From NCBI RefSeq assembly GCF_000253295.1, contig NC_015717.1, forward strand, positions 1,736,001 to 1,800,000: a DNA stretch of 64,000 nucleotides, given 5' to 3'. The notes under the pieces are model-generated. The model was not told where the DNA came from, made no database searches, and worked only from the letters and a program-made list of their open reading frames with translations. A program made the position numbers and the translations under genes. Below, piece after piece: positions 55,597-64,000 of this stretch. The stretch comes from Hyphomicrobium sp. MC1. GTDB taxonomy: Bacteria > Pseudomonadota > Alphaproteobacteria > Rhizobiales > Hyphomicrobiaceae. The first letter of the stretch is position 1, and every line of letters starts with the position of its first letter.

Positions 55597-57257
55597 GCTA
55601 CGCGCGCCCCGGTCGGTTGGATGATCAGCGAGCCGCGGCCACCATTGATAATCTCGTCATCGGAGAGGCGGAAATTATCCATGCGGATCGTGTGATAATC
55701 TTCGAAGTAAGGTTTGAGAGATTTTTCGATCGACGGATCGTACGACGGCCGCGCGACGTGCGTTGCGCCGTTGATGACCTTGATGATCTTGCCGTTGCGC
55801 ACGATGAGCTCGCCGTTCTTGAAGAGCAATTCCGGCGTCGTGAACATCGCCTCGCGGTCGGGATTATCGTCATAGACCGTGATGTCGGCCCAGGCGCCGA
55901 CGCCCAGGTGACCGCGATCCTTCAGGCCAAGGCTGCGAGCCGGACCGGCGCGCGTCATGATCGCGATCTCGTAGAGCGAATATTCGCGATCGAGCGAGGC
56001 CAGCGTCGAATACTTCAGCGCGTCCGGGTTGATCTTCTGCATCATGTCGTTGCGGAAGGCTTTGTCCATCAGCAGGCGAATGAGGTGCGGATACCAGGTG
56101 AATGGACCGCCGTTCGGATGGTCTGTTGTGAGGAACAGGCGCCACGGATCGTTGACCAGCAGGAACAGCTCCAGACCGATCGCCCACTGCAGCGCGTTGA
56201 CGAAGCTCTTGTCGCGATACTTGAACGGCACGACACCGCAACCGGCGTCGCACTCGATGTCCATCACGACCCACTTCTTCGGTGTAGCCGAACGAGACGT
56301 CACGAACTGGCGCATGGAGTCACCGGATGCCGTGCACGTCTGGCCGAACATGACCTGACCGACGTCGCACGAGACGTTCGGATTGTCGTTGATGGCTTCG
56401 GCGATGGGGGCGGCGGCCGACGAGAACTTGAGATCGCCTTCAGTGCCGTAGCTGTGGAACTGAATGTGCGTCAGGTGGATCGGCAGGCCTTCCGCGCCTT
56501 TGATCGTATCGAGCGTCGTTTCATAGCCGCCGGGCACACCGAGGTTGCAGCCGTGGATGTGCAGCGGGTGGACGACGCCGAGTTCTTTCAGGCCGCGCGC
56601 CAGCGTCACGATGATGTCTCGTGGAGTGACGCCGTAGTAGACGTGCTTTTCGTTCAAGTCGAGCTTACGCTGATTGAACTTGAAGGCGCTGATGCCGCCG
56701 GGATTGACGACCTTGACGGCGATCGCCTGCGCGGCGTGCATCGTCCAGGCGATGTAATCCTTGATCGCGGAGAAGTCTTTCTTGCCTGCGAGCTGGCGCA
56801 GGAAGAAGTCATCCGAGCCGAGCATGACGAAGGCGCCCTTGTCGATGATCGACGTGTCGGCCATCTCCATGTGCGCCTGGCGGGCGTTGGCAGGCAGCAT
56901 CGCAGGCTCGAATGCCGCAGTGTAGCCCATCTCGGCGTAGCGATAGCCGGTCAGCATCGTCGACGGAACGGCATGGCCGACGCCCGCGCGCGTCAGATCG
57001 GTGCGTGCAACGGTGTCATGCATATGATCTTCGGGCAGCATCATGCGGGCGATCGTCATCTTGCCGCCGCCGATGTGCGAGTGAGGGTCGATGCCGCCGG
57101 CCATGATCACTCTGCCATGGAGCGCGTATTCATGCGCGACCTTGGCATTCGGATCCGGGGAGACGATGCGGCCATCCTCGATGAAGATATCGCGGACTTC
57201 GCCGTCGACCCCATTCGCGGGGTCGTAGACTTTGCCGCCGGTGAGCTTGATGAGCAT
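55593..57257 (-). CDS. fhcA: Fhc complex hydrolase, subunit A
   Basis: This 554-residue amidohydrolase-fold protein is homologous to formylmethanofuran dehydrogenase subunit A. GGIDPHSHIGGGKM near residue 54 gives the metal-binding HxH, PLHIHGCNLGVPGG near residue 225 further ligands, and FLTTDHPNGGPF near residue 380 the aspartate. It hydrolyses the formyl-cofactor to formate in the last step of H4MPT-dependent formaldehyde oxidation. The ATG follows the fhcB stop by 21 bases. Confidence 0.97.
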   Translation of the reverse strand: MLIKLTGGKVYDPANGVDGEVRDIFIEDGRIVSPDPNAKVAHEYALHGRVIMAGGIDPHSHIGGGKMTIARMMLPEDHMHDTVARTDLTRAGVGHAVPSTMLTGYRYAEMGYTAAFEPAMLPANARQAHMEMADTSIIDKGAFVMLGSDDFFLRQLAGKKDFSAIKDYIAWTMHAAQAIAVKVVNPGGISAFKFNQRKLDLNEKHVYYGVTPRDIIVTLARGLKELGVVHPLHIHGCNLGVPGGYETTLDTIKGAEGLPIHLTHIQFHSYGTEGDLKFSSAAAPIAEAINDNPNVSCDVGQVMFGQTCTASGDSMRQFVTSRSATPKKWVVMDIECDAGCGVVPFKYRDKSFVNALQWAIGLELFLLVNDPWRLFLTTDHPNGGPFTWYPHLIRLLMDKAFRNDMMQKINPDALKYSTLASLDREYSLYEIAIMTRAGPARSLGLKDRGHLGVGAWADITVYDDNPDREAMFTTPELLFKNGELIVRNGKIIKVINGATHVARPSYDPSIEKSLKPYFEDYHTIRMDNFRLSDDEIINGGRGSLIIQPTGARVA

Positions 57258-57278
57258 TCGCGATCTCGGAATTGTGCC

Positions 57279-58562
57279 TTAGAGGGCAGCTTCAATTTTT
57301 TCGAGGACGTCAGCCGCGCGCGGAAGCGTCGACTGGCGAAGTTGTCTCAACGGCAGTGAGACGACATTGTCGACGCGCACCATTGTGCCGGCGTGATCGA
57401 CGCCCGGCGTTCCCACCGGAATATAGACCTTCGGTGTGCGCGACGGCTTGATGCCAGGTGCGCCGAGGAAGATCGTCGGGACGTCCGTCTCAGGCTCCGT
57501 AATGTTCGACGAGAACGACGAGAGCCACAACAGGAGATCGCCTTCTTTCGCCGCGAGCAAACGGTTTGCCGAATAGCGCTCGGGGTCATAATCCGGTTTG
57601 CCCGATGCATATGATACGCGCAGAGGGAAGCCTGACTGCCAGCTGCACACCGCGCCGGCGGACGTTGCGCCGTCATGGCCGCCAAGAGAGAGGCCGGCGA
57701 AACGCGATGTCAGGTTGATCTCTTTGACGAACTCGGAGATCGCCTGGACGGTGAGATCAGCGTTCGGGAAGGTCAAGCTCGGCGGCGCCCAGATGATGAC
57801 GCCGTAGCTCGCTGCCTTACAACGCGCGAGGAGATCTTCGACAGCGGCGCGCGGCAGATCACCGATGCTATCGCCCGAGACGGTGCCGCCCTTGTTCATG
57901 GCGCGCATGGCGTCGAGAATTTCGGCGATGCGATCGGGCTCAACGGGCAACGACAGAACTTCGCCGATGCGTTTGCCTTTTACTGCGGACTGGTCGAGCT
58001 GATCGCCAAGGAACACAACGGTCCGCTTCGGCGGATCATCGGCAAACATCGAGGCCTCGTTGCACACGATGCGCTCGAAGAAGCGCGGGTGATGCTGATG
58101 GATATCGCTACCCGCAACGATGAAGAGATCGGCGCGGTTGCGGGCTTCCGTCAGCGTCGTCAAAACCCAGCCCGTCGATTGGAGCACACGGAAATTGCGA
58201 TACTGTCCATCGCTCAGTGCGTGATCAACGATGCCGCCGCCTTTTTCAGCGAGGGCGATGGCCGCGCGAATGCCGTCGACGTCGGTGCCAAGTCCGCCGA
58301 AGATCGGCAGACGGCTCTCATTGATGAGGCGGGCAGCGGCAGCGACGGCTTCGTCGAGCGTAACGTCCTTGCCATTGATCTGCGGTTTCGGCTCGCTGAG
58401 CGGCCGCTCGAAACCAGCAACAGATTTTACGCAGCCGTTCTTGAGGACTTTCAGTCCATCACCGGAAGGGCCGATATCGAGATCATCGCAAAGGATGCCA
58501 CAAAACGGGCAGGCGACGTTCTCAAAATGGTTCGCGCCGTTCCTCGACTTTTCGGATTCCAA
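57279..58562 (-). CDS. fhcB: Fhc complex, subunit B
   Basis: The 427-residue product is related to subunit B of formylmethanofuran dehydrogenase, a molybdopterin-oxidoreductase-like fold, but in methylotrophs it does no redox chemistry. Landmarks are ACPFCGILCDDLDI near residue 18, IFGGLGTDVDGIRAAI, and FIVAGSDIHQHHPRFFERIV. First gene of fhcBADC. It diverges from the mxaD-like gene across 223 bases, which hold promoters for both directions. Confidence 0.95.
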   Translation of the reverse strand: MESEKSRNGANHFENVACPFCGILCDDLDIGPSGDGLKVLKNGCVKSVAGFERPLSEPKPQINGKDVTLDEAVAAAARLINESRLPIFGGLGTDVDGIRAAIALAEKGGGIVDHALSDGQYRNFRVLQSTGWVLTTLTEARNRADLFIVAGSDIHQHHPRFFERIVCNEASMFADDPPKRTVVFLGDQLDQSAVKGKRIGEVLSLPVEPDRIAEILDAMRAMNKGGTVSGDSIGDLPRAAVEDLLARCKAASYGVIIWAPPSLTFPNADLTVQAISEFVKEINLTSRFAGLSLGGHDGATSAGAVCSWQSGFPLRVSYASGKPDYDPERYSANRLLAAKEGDLLLWLSSFSSNITEPETDVPTIFLGAPGIKPSRTPKVYIPVGTPGVDHAGTMVRVDNVVSLPLRQLRQSTLPRAADVLEKIEAAL

Positions 58563-58785
58563 ATCGAGCTCCTCATGGACCCAGAGCCTCTCGGCCGCGG
58601 GATTCGACCAAAGTACGCCGGCGCAGGTAAAACAACGCGACGCTAACGGTCAAGCACAGCGAAGGGGCAGATCGAATGCGACACATTTTGCCGTCTTTCC
58701 GTCCATCCTGAACACGCATAATGTCCGCCCGCTCGTTGTCGGGCTCAGGGCTGGGTCCCACACCAGAAATCTCCGGAGGAAATGC

Positions 58786-59331
58786 ATGCTGAAACGCTTG
58801 GTGATCGCCGCAACGATCGTCGGACTGGCGCCGCTCTCGCTCGCTGGGGCAGCTTGGGCACATGGTCCGAGCCGCCAGAAGGTTACGGAAACAATTGAGA
58901 TCAACGCGCCCGTCGACAAAGTCTGGAAGGTCGTCGGTAACTTCCAGGACATGAGCTGGCTCGGTATCGTCGCCAAGACCGAAGGCAAGGGCGGCAACGA
59001 AGTTAACGCCACGCGGACGCTCACACTCAAGAACGGTGGTACGGTCGAAGAGATGCTCGACAAGTACAACCCGGAAGATCACATGTACGCCTACGAGATC
59101 ACGAAGGTCGATGTGAAGGTTCTACCCGTCAACGATTACTCCTCGCACATTACGGTTGAAGCTGACGGCGCCGATAAGTCCACGGTGACGTGGTGGGGTG
59201 GTTTCTATCGCGGCTACATGCTGAACGATCCGCCGCCGAACCTGACGGACGAAGTGGCGCTCAAGGCCGTGACTGACCTCTACAAGCAAGGTCTCCAGGA
59301 CCTGAAGAAGAAGGTCGAGAGCGGCGGCTGA
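58786..59331 (+). CDS. mxaD: MxaD-like periplasmic SRPBCC protein
   Basis: The 181-residue precursor has a signal peptide (MLKRLVIAATIVGLAPLSLA, cleavage near AWAHG). An SRPBCC/polyketide-cyclase-type domain follows (IEINAPVDKVWKVVGNFQDM, later VTWWGGFYRGYMLNDPPP). MxaD proteins accompany methanol dehydrogenase and help its interaction with cytochrome c. Start: ATG 58786 after GGAGGA. The next gene begins right after its stop. Association with xoxF 4 kb downstream supports the role. Confidence 0.75.
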   Translation: MLKRLVIAATIVGLAPLSLAGAAWAHGPSRQKVTETIEINAPVDKVWKVVGNFQDMSWLGIVAKTEGKGGNEVNATRTLTLKNGGTVEEMLDKYNPEDHMYAYEITKVDVKVLPVNDYSSHITVEADGADKSTVTWWGGFYRGYMLNDPPPNLTDEVALKAVTDLYKQGLQDLKKKVESGG

Positions 59332-60294
59332 GTGCGTAAAAACGCACATAAATTGCGCCTTTTGAAACTTGGGCAAGGCCTGATCGCGGTATGCGCGATG
59401 GCCTTGCCCGCGTCGGCGCACGAAGCACTGTTGACGGATCAGACGTCCGATACGCTGTCCTTTGTCGATCTCGATACGATGAAGGAAACGGCGCGGCTGA
59501 CCGTGACCGGCAAGCCTGCCGGCATTGCGCTTTCTCCCGATAAGGCGACGGCTTACATCACGGCGCCCGACAGCAAGGAGCTGATCGAGGTCGATGCTGT
59601 TGCGCGCAAGGTGAAGCGGCGGCTTTTCCTAGATGGCGGACCACTCGGAATTGCTGCCAATCCGGTGCGGCCGGAAGTCTACGTCGCCGACTGGTATACG
59701 CATAAAGTTCGCATCATCGATACGAAGAGCCTGACCGTTGTTGGGGAGGTCAGGGTTGGCGACTCACCATCGGGGCTCGCCGTGACGCCCGACGGAAAAT
59801 TGCTCGTGTCTGCGGATCGCGACAGCGATGCGATTTCGATTGTTGATGTTGCGAGCCGTAAGGTGCTGGCATCAATTCCGGTCGGCAAGCGTCCTTTCGG
59901 CATTACGATCGACGCGCGCGGCGAGCGTGCCTATACCGCGAACGTGAAGAGCGACGACGCAACCGTCATTGATATTGCAGCGCGGAAAGTCGTTGGCAGC
60001 GTCAAGACGGGGCGTCGGCCATATGCTGTGGCGCTTGCGCAGGGGAATGGGTTCGTCACGGACCAATACGGAGGGACGGTTACGGTTTTCGATCTGGCAA
60101 CGCTCGCTCCGGTCAAGCGGATCGACACGTGCGATCATGCGGAAGGTATTGAAGCCGATGCCGGGGAAAAGAATGTTTACGTCTCATGCTGGGGTGAAGA
60201 CGTTTTGCTTCGCATCGATCCCGTGAAGCTCGTCGTTACGGGGAGGGCAGCCGTCGCTGACGGGCCGCGCGCCTTCGGTAAGTTTCTTCGTTAA
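59332..60294 (+). CDS. YVTN beta-propeller protein, quinoprotein-associated
   Basis: The 320-residue exported protein (GTG start directly after the mxaD-like stop; signal peptide ending ALPASA-HEA) is a seven-bladed-type propeller. Repeats carry the SPDG/TPDGK and VIDIAARKV-like strands, for example GIALSPDKATAYITAP and GLAVTPDGKLLVSAD. Such proteins recur beside PQQ-dependent dehydrogenases and may aid assembly or electron transfer. The translation unit with mxaD implies a joint role in methanol oxidation. Confidence 0.8.
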   Translation: MRKNAHKLRLLKLGQGLIAVCAMALPASAHEALLTDQTSDTLSFVDLDTMKETARLTVTGKPAGIALSPDKATAYITAPDSKELIEVDAVARKVKRRLFLDGGPLGIAANPVRPEVYVADWYTHKVRIIDTKSLTVVGEVRVGDSPSGLAVTPDGKLLVSADRDSDAISIVDVASRKVLASIPVGKRPFGITIDARGERAYTANVKSDDATVIDIAARKVVGSVKTGRRPYAVALAQGNGFVTDQYGGTVTVFDLATLAPVKRIDTCDHAEGIEADAGEKNVYVSCWGEDVLLRIDPVKLVVTGRAAVADGPRAFGKFLR

Positions 60295-60480
60295 ATTTTG
60301 TAGGGTTACCGGCTTGTAAGTTGTGAGTTGCCGTTCTTCCGGCAACTTTCGGGATGTTTTGCAACCCGGCAAGCGGCCCTGCGGTGTTTGGCAGATTTCT
60401 CTCAATCTCTGTTCAAGCGATCCATGTCCCGCTAAATAGCCGGGAAAAATTACCTAGACGATCTAGGAGGATCGCCCTTT

Positions 60481-61173
60481 ATGTCAAAGTTTTCATTCCG
60501 TTATGCCGGTCTGGCAGCTCTTGCGGTAATGTGCATGGCGTCGGCCAGCGTATCGGCGGAGGAAACTCCAAAGCCGGCCGACATTCTGTTCGAACGGCCT
60601 CACATTGCGTCCGTCGCGCCAGGTACAAACCTAGTCTACAAATTCGAGCGCGCACCATCGGATCCGAAGACTTTAGGGCCCGGCTTTTCCGATAACATTA
60701 CGCTGACGGTCGAGAGCGATGGCGCTCCGGGCAAAAAGAACGTTCGGCTGCAGATCTATTCGGGTGACCGCGCGAGGGATCCGCAAGAAATCACCGACAT
60801 GGACGGCAATCCGCTGCTCGTCGTCTATCTCGACGATGCGGTGGCGCATTTCAGGCTTCTTGCCGGTGGCGACGGCGCCTATCTCAAGAACATGTTCAAG
60901 AAGAGCTTGGCGCAGGACGCAAAGATTGCGCCGGTGAAGATCGACTACAAAGGGCAATCCGTCGATGGTTTTCGCGTGAGCCTCACGCCCTATATCAACG
61001 ATCCGGCGAAGGCACGCATGAACGGCTTCGAGGGCTCGGTCTTCACGATTGCGCTATCGGACAAGATCCCGGGCTATTTTGCGAAGATGGTTTCGGACTA
61101 TACGAACAACGACAAAAAAGGTCCGTCGCTCAAAGAGACGTTGACCCTTGATGGTGTAGGAGACGTCAAATGA
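60481..61173 (+). CDS. Exported protein of unknown function near xoxF
   Basis: The 230-residue precursor starts MSKFSFRYAGLAALAVMCMA with a signal peptide cut near VSAEE. GGAGG is upstream. The mature part is mostly beta (NLVYKFER, NITLTVES, NVRLQIYSGD) with no cysteines, reminiscent of a periplasmic lipocalin-like or carrier fold, but no family is certain. ATGA overlap with the next gene signals coupled expression. Confidence 0.7.
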   Translation: MSKFSFRYAGLAALAVMCMASASVSAEETPKPADILFERPHIASVAPGTNLVYKFERAPSDPKTLGPGFSDNITLTVESDGAPGKKNVRLQIYSGDRARDPQEITDMDGNPLLVVYLDDAVAHFRLLAGGDGAYLKNMFKKSLAQDAKIAPVKIDYKGQSVDGFRVSLTPYINDPAKARMNGFEGSVFTIALSDKIPGYFAKMVSDYTNNDKKGPSLKETLTLDGVGDVK

Positions 61174-61544
61174 AAAGCCGTCTTGTGAATGTCGGCGTGA
61201 GCGGTTTTCTCGCGATTGCGGCGATTCTCGTTCCAGGTTTCACGACGCACTTGTGGGCGCAGGAATTGCCGGCCAACGACTATCCGACCGTTGCACGCGC
61301 CGACTATGTTTACGCGTGCATGGCCGTCAATGGTCAGACGCGGCCGATGCTCGAAAAGTGCTCGTGCTCGATCGACGAGATCGCAAACATTCTGCCTTAT
61401 GCGCAGTATGAAGAAGCCGAGACGCTCATCTCAGTCGGCCTGAAGGGCGGCGAGAACGTCGCGTGGACCCACGCGCCGGAATTCCAGGAAAAGGTCAAAA
61501 ACCTGCGCCGCGCGCAGGTTGAAGGCGAATTGCGCTGCTTTTGA
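61170..61544 (+). CDS. Small exported cysteine-containing protein near xoxF
   Basis: The 124-residue precursor has a signal peptide (FLAIAAILVPGFTTHLWA) and a mature part with four cysteines (YVYACMAVNG, EKCSCSID, and a terminal LRCF), likely forming disulfides in the periplasm. The middle is helical (IANILPYAQYEEAETLIS). Similar small proteins accompany methanol dehydrogenase loci, but the role is not known. It is coupled by overlap to the upstream gene and is followed by a strong terminator hairpin. Confidence 0.65.
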   Translation: MKSRLVNVGVSGFLAIAAILVPGFTTHLWAQELPANDYPTVARADYVYACMAVNGQTRPMLEKCSCSIDEIANILPYAQYEEAETLISVGLKGGENVAWTHAPEFQEKVKNLRRAQVEGELRCF

Positions 61545-61549
61545 TGTTT

Positions 61550-61590
61550 GTGCCCGGCGACTCCCCAAAGGGGAGCCCGCCGCCGGGCAC
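61550..61590. terminator. Strong bidirectional terminator hairpin
   Basis: GTGCCCGGCG (61550-61559) pairs with CGCCGGGCAC (61581-61590), and inside it CTCCCC pairs with GGGGAG around AAA. It lies between two convergent genes, six bases after the stop of the cysteine protein and 12 bases before the end of the hydrolase gene. Confidence 0.8.
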
Positions 61591-61601
61591 AGCATCGTCT
61601 T

Positions 61602-62570
61602 TCATTCCCACTCAAGCTCGGTGTAGGCCGCTGTGACGTTGCGCGGATTGTGCTCGTCGAAAAGGGCCCATTTATCCCGCTCGGACTGAGCCGCAGTCGC
61701 GACGGCCTGTTCGAGCGTTTTTCCGTCCTTGATCATCTTGCGGACGTCGGTTGCCAAGACTGTCAGGTAGCGCTGCACGGGCAGGATGGCGTCAGGCCAC
61801 GTCATGGACTTTGGCCCGTGGCCGGGGACGGCGCGCTCGGCCTTTTCCTGCATCAATTCGGGAATGAGCTTGAGCCAGCCGACGATCGAGCCATCGAGCG
61901 TCGGAATGTGCCCCGAGAACAAGAGATCGCCTAAAAAGAACGTCCCGGTCGGTTGGTCGTGGATCGTCAAGTCATTGTCGGTGTGAGCTGTCGGCCGGGC
62001 CTTGAGCGTCAGGACGCGCCTGCCAAGGTCGAGTTCGAGAGTGTCTTTGACGAGCACCGTCGGCGGGATGATTTCGGTGCCTTTAAAGGCGGCTTCGCCG
62101 AGGCGCTCGCGGGCATTCGCCAGATAGCTTTCCTTACGCGCGTAAAGTGCGGCGGGAAGCTTGTAATGGCCCACGAATTCCAGGTTCGACGCCTTGAAGG
62201 CAGCATTGCCCATCACGTGATCGGGATGCATGTGCGTGTTGATCACGTAGCGAATGGGCTTGTCCGTGATCTGCTTGATGGCGGCGTGGAGATCGCTTCC
62301 CATAGCGAATGATCCGCTGGTGTCGATGACGGCTGCCGCCTCCGAGCCGACGATACAACACGGATTGGAGATATCGCCCCGGTTGGCCTTGTTCACGAGC
62401 TGATATTTGCCGACGTGAACGAAAATTCCTGGAGCGATTTCAAGAACTCCGATCCGTTCAGCCTCGGCGCGCGAGATCTGGGGCAGGAGGGGCAGCAGTG
62501 CTGTCAGCGCAGCGCCTCGCAGAAAGTCTTTTCGGGAAGGTTTTCCAATGGGGAAGGGATAATCGATCAT
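61602..62570 (-). CDS. Quinoprotein-relay zinc metallohydrolase (metallo-beta-lactamase fold)
   Basis: The 322-residue exported protein (MIDYPFPIGKPSRKDFLRGA, twin-arginine-like SRKDFL, then a hydrophobic stretch) has the metallo-beta-lactamase zinc motif THMHPDH near residue 112, GHIPTLDGS and PGHGP near the C terminus. Proteins of this class (SoxH-related) occur with PQQ-dependent dehydrogenases. Their exact reaction is unknown. The ATG at 62568-62570 was chosen because upstream residues are basic and unlike a signal peptide. Confidence 0.8.
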   Translation of the reverse strand: MIDYPFPIGKPSRKDFLRGAALTALLPLLPQISRAEAERIGVLEIAPGIFVHVGKYQLVNKANRGDISNPCCIVGSEAAAVIDTSGSFAMGSDLHAAIKQITDKPIRYVINTHMHPDHVMGNAAFKASNLEFVGHYKLPAALYARKESYLANARERLGEAAFKGTEIIPPTVLVKDTLELDLGRRVLTLKARPTAHTDNDLTIHDQPTGTFFLGDLLFSGHIPTLDGSIVGWLKLIPELMQEKAERAVPGHGPKSMTWPDAILPVQRYLTVLATDVRKMIKDGKTLEQAVATAAQSERDKWALFDEHNPRNVTAAYTELEWE

Positions 62571-63017
62571 GCATGCGAGCCAGTTGATTACGGCTCCTAG
62601 TATGCGCCTCTTTCCGCGGCATTTGAATTTACGCCCTTCACGAAAGCGCGAGTTTTTGTGATCGGATGCCGCGATTTTCACATTCGGGAACAATTAGACG
62701 TGCAGCGCACCATTTTTGCTGCGCCGCAATTTTCCCCCATAAACACAGGGGTTTTTTGGGTCAGAAGGGTTGTCCTAATTTGCCGCACGAGAATGATCGT
62801 CGCACTTCGTGTTGCGGCTTGAAAAAAAAAGTGTCTACATGCCCCCCGTTCACGCGGACTACCGGTTTCTACACGGTTTCGTGAAGACTCCTGCTGCGGC
62901 CGGGCAAAGACGGGAAAAAATCCCGCAAAACCTGAGATCGGAGTTGGGAGATATCGGCAGTCCGCGGGATCGACTTGCAAGCGTGGCAAGACATTTGTCT
63001 TAAACGGAGGAAGCGCG
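62571..63017 (+). promoter_or_regulatory. xoxF upstream region
   Basis: A 447-base region before xoxF and behind the divergent hydrolase gene. It holds a CCCC/GGGG dyad followed by six T (62734-62757), a run of nine A near 62821 and a dyad AAGAC-ATTT-GTCTT (62988-63001) directly before GGAGGA and the ATG. The dyad could be an operator or stabilise the leader. No promoter boxes could be assigned with certainty. Confidence 0.4.
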
Positions 63018-64000
63018 ATGCGCAAAAGTGCATTCGCATGCGGCTTGCTCGCAACTGCCGCATTCTCGGCGTCCGCATGGGCGAACGAGGATGTGATCAA
63101 GTTGTCGAGCAATCCGAATAACTGGGCGCAACAGTCCGGTGACTATGCTGGTACCCGCTACTCAAAGCTGGACCAGATCACGACCGAAAACGTCGGTCAG
63201 CTGAAAGTGGCTTGGACGTTCTCGACGGGCGTTCTTCGCGGCCATGAAGGCGGCCCGCTCGTGATCGGCGACGTGATGTACCTTCACTCGGCGTTCCCGA
63301 ACATCGTCTATGCTCTGAATCTCGCTGACGAGCAGAAGATCATCTGGAAGTACGTGCCGAAGCAGGATCCGTCGGTTATTCCGGTCATGTGCTGCGACAC
63401 GGTCAACCGTGGCGTGCAGTACGCTGAAGGCAAGATCTTCCTCCATCAGGCTGACACCGCTCTCGTCGCTCTCGACGCGAAAACGGGTAAGGAACTGTGG
63501 AAGGTCGTCGACGGCGATCCGAAGAAGGGCGAGACGGGCACGGGTGCTCCGCTTGTCACGAAGGATAAGGTGATCATCGGTATCTCGGGCGCTGAATTCG
63601 GCGTTCGCTGCCACGTCACCGCCTACGACATCAACACCGGTAAGAAGGTGTGGCGCGCCTACTCGATGGGTCCCGACTCCGACATCCTCGTCGATCCGGA
63701 GAAGACCATGTCGCTCGGCAAGCCGGTCGGTAAGGATTCTTCTCTGAAGACCTGGAACGGCGACCAGTGGAAGATCGGCGGCGGTTCGACCTGGGGCTAC
63801 ATGGCCTTCGATCCGGACCTCAACCTGATCTACTACGGCACGGGTAACCCCTCGACCTGGAACCCCGCTCAGCGTGCGGGACCGGATGGCAAGCCGATCG
63901 ATCAGAAGTGGTCGATGACGATGTTCGCTCGCGACGTCGACACCGGTATCGCCAAGTGGGCCTACCAGATGACGCCGTTCGACGAGTGGGACTATGACGG
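63018..64000 (+). CDS. xoxF: Lanthanide-dependent methanol dehydrogenase XoxF (5' part, cut by the window end)
   Basis: The first 327 codons are present. The periplasmic quinoprotein oxidises methanol with PQQ and passes electrons to cytochrome c. A signal peptide (MRKSAFACGLLATAAFSASA, cut before NEDVIK) is followed by the propeller with WAQQSGDYAGTRYS, the PQQ-facing VMCCDTVNRG with adjacent cysteines, GAEFGVRC with the metal-binding Glu, and GTGNPSTWNP with the Asn ligand. The last codons read FDEWDYDG: Asp325 is the catalytic base and Asp327, two residues on, is the extra Asp that marks XoxF as lanthanide-binding; calcium-type MxaF has Ala there. GGAGGA precedes the ATG. Confidence 0.95.
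   Translation, partial: MRKSAFACGLLATAAFSASAWANEDVIKLSSNPNNWAQQSGDYAGTRYSKLDQITTENVGQLKVAWTFSTGVLRGHEGGPLVIGDVMYLHSAFPNIVYALNLADEQKIIWKYVPKQDPSVIPVMCCDTVNRGVQYAEGKIFLHQADTALVALDAKTGKELWKVVDGDPKKGETGTGAPLVTKDKVIIGISGAEFGVRCHVTAYDINTGKKVWRAYSMGPDSDILVDPEKTMSLGKPVGKDSSLKTWNGDQWKIGGGSTWGYMAFDPDLNLIYYGTGNPSTWNPAQRAGPDGKPIDQKWSMTMFARDVDTGIAKWAYQMTPFDEWDYD

Noticed and set aside
55617..57359. A 580-codon open frame on the plus strand opposite fhcA
   Set aside because: It is exactly antisense to a well-supported fhcA gene; high-GC codon bias keeps the opposite frame open. Its translation is rich in Arg/Asp/Val without any motif.
57675..58646. A 323-codon plus-strand frame opposite fhcB
   Set aside because: Antisense shadow of fhcB; no family resemblance.

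Overview
The window looks like a chromosomal segment of a methylotrophic alphaproteobacterium, most likely Hyphomicrobium or a close relative. The evidence is the gene content: a lanthanide-type methanol dehydrogenase (xoxF), the complete fhcBADC formyltransferase/hydrolase operon of tetrahydromethanopterin-linked C1 oxidation, and a complete choline-to-serine degradation block with demethylating enzymes. The genus is inferred from this content; no rRNA gene or other marker is present.

Layout. (1) 1-12.7 kb is an accessory, cell-surface island. It holds the end of a glycosyltransferase-like gene, several decayed IS3-family transposase pieces, a 1506-residue protein with three glycosyltransferase modules, two sulfotransferase-type proteins and a B12-binding radical SAM enzyme. 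(2) 12.7-20.1 kb is a poorly characterised island of small genes. It contains a tandemly duplicated XRE-regulator/helical-protein convergent pair, a third convergent pair with a divergent Rossmann-fold protein, a Rad52-type annealing protein fused to an HNH-like zinc module, and a perfect 13-copy hexanucleotide microsatellite. (3) 20.0-43.98 kb is the quaternary-amine block. A ferritin-like gene with a structured leader precedes soxBDAG-sdaA-dgcAB-etfAB-gbcAB, a tightly packed unit with mostly overlapping or near-overlapping genes. Then come choXWV (choline uptake, opposite strand), a GbdR-type regulator and betB-betA. Together these import choline, oxidise it to glycine betaine, remove three methyl groups to give glycine, and continue to pyruvate through serine. 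(4) 44.0-53.8 kb is mixed: an EmrAB-type efflux pair, a GNAT-like protein, an L,D-transpeptidase, a Gly/His-rich secreted protein, an undecaprenyl-phosphate sugar transferase, a DUF1194 protein and small conserved proteins. (5) 53.9-64.0 kb is the C1 core: fhcBADC on the minus strand, and divergently an mxaD-like gene, a YVTN beta-propeller, two unknown exported proteins, a quinoprotein-relay zinc metallohydrolase and the 5' half of xoxF, which is cut by the window end.

The parts fit together. Methyl groups of dimethylglycine and sarcosine, and methanol oxidised by XoxF, feed C1 units into the tetrahydromethanopterin pathway in which Fhc releases formate, while the carbon backbone leaves as glycine, serine and pyruvate.

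The most interesting unexplained items are the duplicated convergent XRE/helical-protein modules, the Rad52-HNH fusion with its neighbours, and the foldable leader in front of the ferritin-like gene.
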